Assembly (NCBI RefSeq): GCF_007990715.1
Contig: NZ_BJWY01000082.1
Span: 1-34,240 of the forward strand
From: Nocardia seriolae NBRC 15557
GTDB lineage: Bacteria; Actinomycetota; Actinomycetes; Mycobacteriales; Mycobacteriaceae
Reading direction: 5' to 3'
Length of the DNA: 34,240 bases
Shown here: positions 33,037-34,240 of the stretch, in pieces
How positions within the stretch are numbered: position 1 is the stretch's first letter
How the letters are laid out: every line of letters begins with the position of its first letter
Made by a program: the position numbers and the translations under genes
Notes under the pieces: model-generated
Seen by the model: only the letters and a program-made list of their open reading frames with translations
What the model was told of the DNA's origin: nothing
Database searches by the model: none

Positions 33037-33936
33037 ATGGCAGTGGATGAATCACCCACCCTGTTGCGGCGGCAACTGGGTCGGTTTCTGCGTGAACGAC
33101 GCCAGGCCACCGGCCTCACCCTCGAGCAGGCTTCGGTCCAAGTTCAGCTCAGCTTCAACGCATTACAGCGACTGGAGGCCGGTCGCACCGTCAAACCGCG
33201 TCGGCAGGATGTGCGGGAGCTGTGCATGCTGTATGAGGTGGACGCCGACGAGACAGACCAGGCGGTCGATCTGGCCTTCCGTGCGGCAACGGCCAAGGAC
33301 GAGGACGGGATCTTCTCTCTCGGAGGGTTGTTCAGCGACGCGTTCAACATGTATGTCGGCATGGAACGCTCGGCTCGGCGGCTGGTCACCTACCAGGAAC
33401 AGATACCGGGTCTGCTGCAAACGGCGGACTATGCGCGCGCGGTGTTCAGCGCTTTTCCGGGCTTCACGAGTCCGGACGATATCGAGCGTCGAGTCGAGAT
33501 CCGGCTGAAGCGGCAGGTGATCGTGACTCGCAAGGCCAACCCACTGACTGTCGAAGTCCTGTTGCACGAAACCGCGTTGCACCGGGTGGCCGGAACCAAC
33601 CGCGTCATGGCGACGCAACTGAAGCATCTCGCGGATCTGAGCACCCGCCCGAACGTGACCGTGCGAGTTCAGCCCTTCTCGGCCGGGTATACCTGGGGCT
33701 TCCAGCACGGCCCGTTCGTTCTCCTGGACTTCGGGACCGACGCGAAGAACAAGCAGATCGAGCCGCCGATCGTCTACGTCGAGGGTCGACTGACCAGTGA
33801 CACCTACGTAGAGAGATCCGAGGACGTCCAGCGCTACATTGAGCTGGCCGAGGCGATCCGGGTTGAGACGTTGGATGAAGTGCGAACGCGAGACCTGGTG
33901 CGCCACATAGCAAGGGAGTTCGATCGTGAACGTTGA
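33037..33936 (+). CDS. XRE-type regulator with a DUF5753 (Scr1) domain
   Basis: 299-residue regulator of the large actinobacterial WhiJ-like class. Residues 5-70 are an XRE helix-turn-helix (LLRRQLGRFLRERRQATGLTLEQASVQVQLSFNALQRLEAG). From about 95 to the end is DUF5753, with YQEQIPGLLQTADYARAVFSA and VEVLLHETALHR, then FVLLDFG. Such proteins are usually paired with a DUF397 gene and in Streptomyces affect sporulation and development; some pairs behave like antitoxin-toxin-related systems. ATG at 33037 has GGGAG 5-6 bp upstream; a GTG at 33031 is also possible. It overlaps the DUF397 gene by 11 bp. The palindrome upstream suggests autoregulation. Confidence 0.92.
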   Translation: MAVDESPTLLRRQLGRFLRERRQATGLTLEQASVQVQLSFNALQRLEAGRTVKPRRQDVRELCMLYEVDADETDQAVDLAFRAATAKDEDGIFSLGGLFSDAFNMYVGMERSARRLVTYQEQIPGLLQTADYARAVFSAFPGFTSPDDIERRVEIRLKRQVIVTRKANPLTVEVLLHETALHRVAGTNRVMATQLKHLADLSTRPNVTVRVQPFSAGYTWGFQHGPFVLLDFGTDAKNKQIEPPIVYVEGRLTSDTYVERSEDVQRYIELAEAIRVETLDEVRTRDLVRHIAREFDRER

Positions 33937-34135
33937 CTTCACCGAAGCACGCTGGTTCAAGAGCAGCCGCAGCGAAACCGGTTCCCAATGTGTGGAAGTC
34001 GCCTTTCTCGAAGGCGACCTGGTAGGGGTGCGAGATTCGAAAAACCCAACGGGCCCCGCCCTGATCTTCACCTCCGGCGAGTGGGACACCTTCACCGCCG
34101 GACTCACCTCCGACGAGTTCAATCGCCCCCGCTAG
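33926..34135 (+). CDS. DUF397 small protein
   Basis: 69-residue DUF397 protein. It shows the domain's set pattern: RWFKSSRSETGSQCVEVAF, then VGVRDSKNPTGPALIFTSGEWDTF. The GTG start at 33926 is inside the end of the XRE gene (GTGAACGTTGA overlap), so the two are coupled. DUF397 proteins are obligate genomic partners of DUF5753 regulators and are thought to bind and modulate them. The residual 105 bp to the window end hold no gene I can support. Confidence 0.93.
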   Translation: MNVDFTEARWFKSSRSETGSQCVEVAFLEGDLVGVRDSKNPTGPALIFTSGEWDTFTAGLTSDEFNRPR

Positions 34136-34240
34136 GGCGCGCTGGGGATCGCGAGCCGGTGTCGAAGACCTGATGTCTGGTGCCGATCAGCAAGGCTGAA
34201 AGCTGTTGGCATCGATGAAGTCTGACGTCACCTAGTGTCG

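Overview
The window is high-GC actinobacterial chromosome, most likely from Nocardia or a close relative in the Mycobacteriales. Evidence for this is the strong G/C third-position bias, frequent GTG starts, a HupB with a long Lys/Ala tail, the F420 gene fbiD, and a gene order that from memory matches the Mycobacterium tuberculosis block Rv2996c (serA1) to Rv2973c (recG) almost gene for gene. No database search was possible, so family names rest on motifs and remembered homologues.

Layout. Left flank (1-3900, accessory): a reverse-strand RlaP-type nucleotidyltransferase; a 38-residue small ORF with an 11-residue internal repeat and its own terminator; then a tight operon of a globin-reductase (flavohaemoglobin type), a DivIVA-domain coiled-coil protein and a second single-domain globin. 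Core block (4069-30812): serA, a small L7/L12-CTD-like protein, a one-TM protein, leuB, an MFS transporter, an FAH-family hydrolase, gltX, tRNA-Gln(CTG), tRNA-Glu(CTC), an F420/FMN split-barrel protein, an IclR regulator divergent from leuC-leuD, hupB, mutT1 and ppk1 (overlapping), fbiD, gpsA, ddl, a DUF3515 protein, thiL, ung, a small secreted protein, a GNAT acetyltransferase, rpmB (zinc-ribbon L28), a DhaL-domain (DAK/FakA-like) protein and recG. Right flank (30819-34240, accessory): an uncharacterised acidic protein co-transcribed with an HxlR regulator; a 24-codon ORF that looks like the remnant of the regulator's divergent target; two unknown small genes; and a divergent XRE/DUF5753 regulator with a DUF397 partner, with a 16-bp perfect palindrome between them.

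Functionally the core holds serine and leucine biosynthesis (serA, leuB, leuC, leuD, IclR), Glu/Gln-tRNA supply (gltX with both its tRNA substrates), genome maintenance (recG, ung, mutT1, hupB), polyphosphate, F420 and thiamine diphosphate metabolism, and envelope precursors (gpsA, ddl). Most transcription units end in strong GC hairpins, listed individually.

The most unusual elements are the globin/DivIVA/globin operon, the 11-residue-repeat micro-ORF beside it, the paired CTTG-N7-CAAG sites in front of a decayed gene, and the XRE/DUF397 locus with its palindromic operator. I saw no CRISPR array, insertion sequence, rRNA or prophage.
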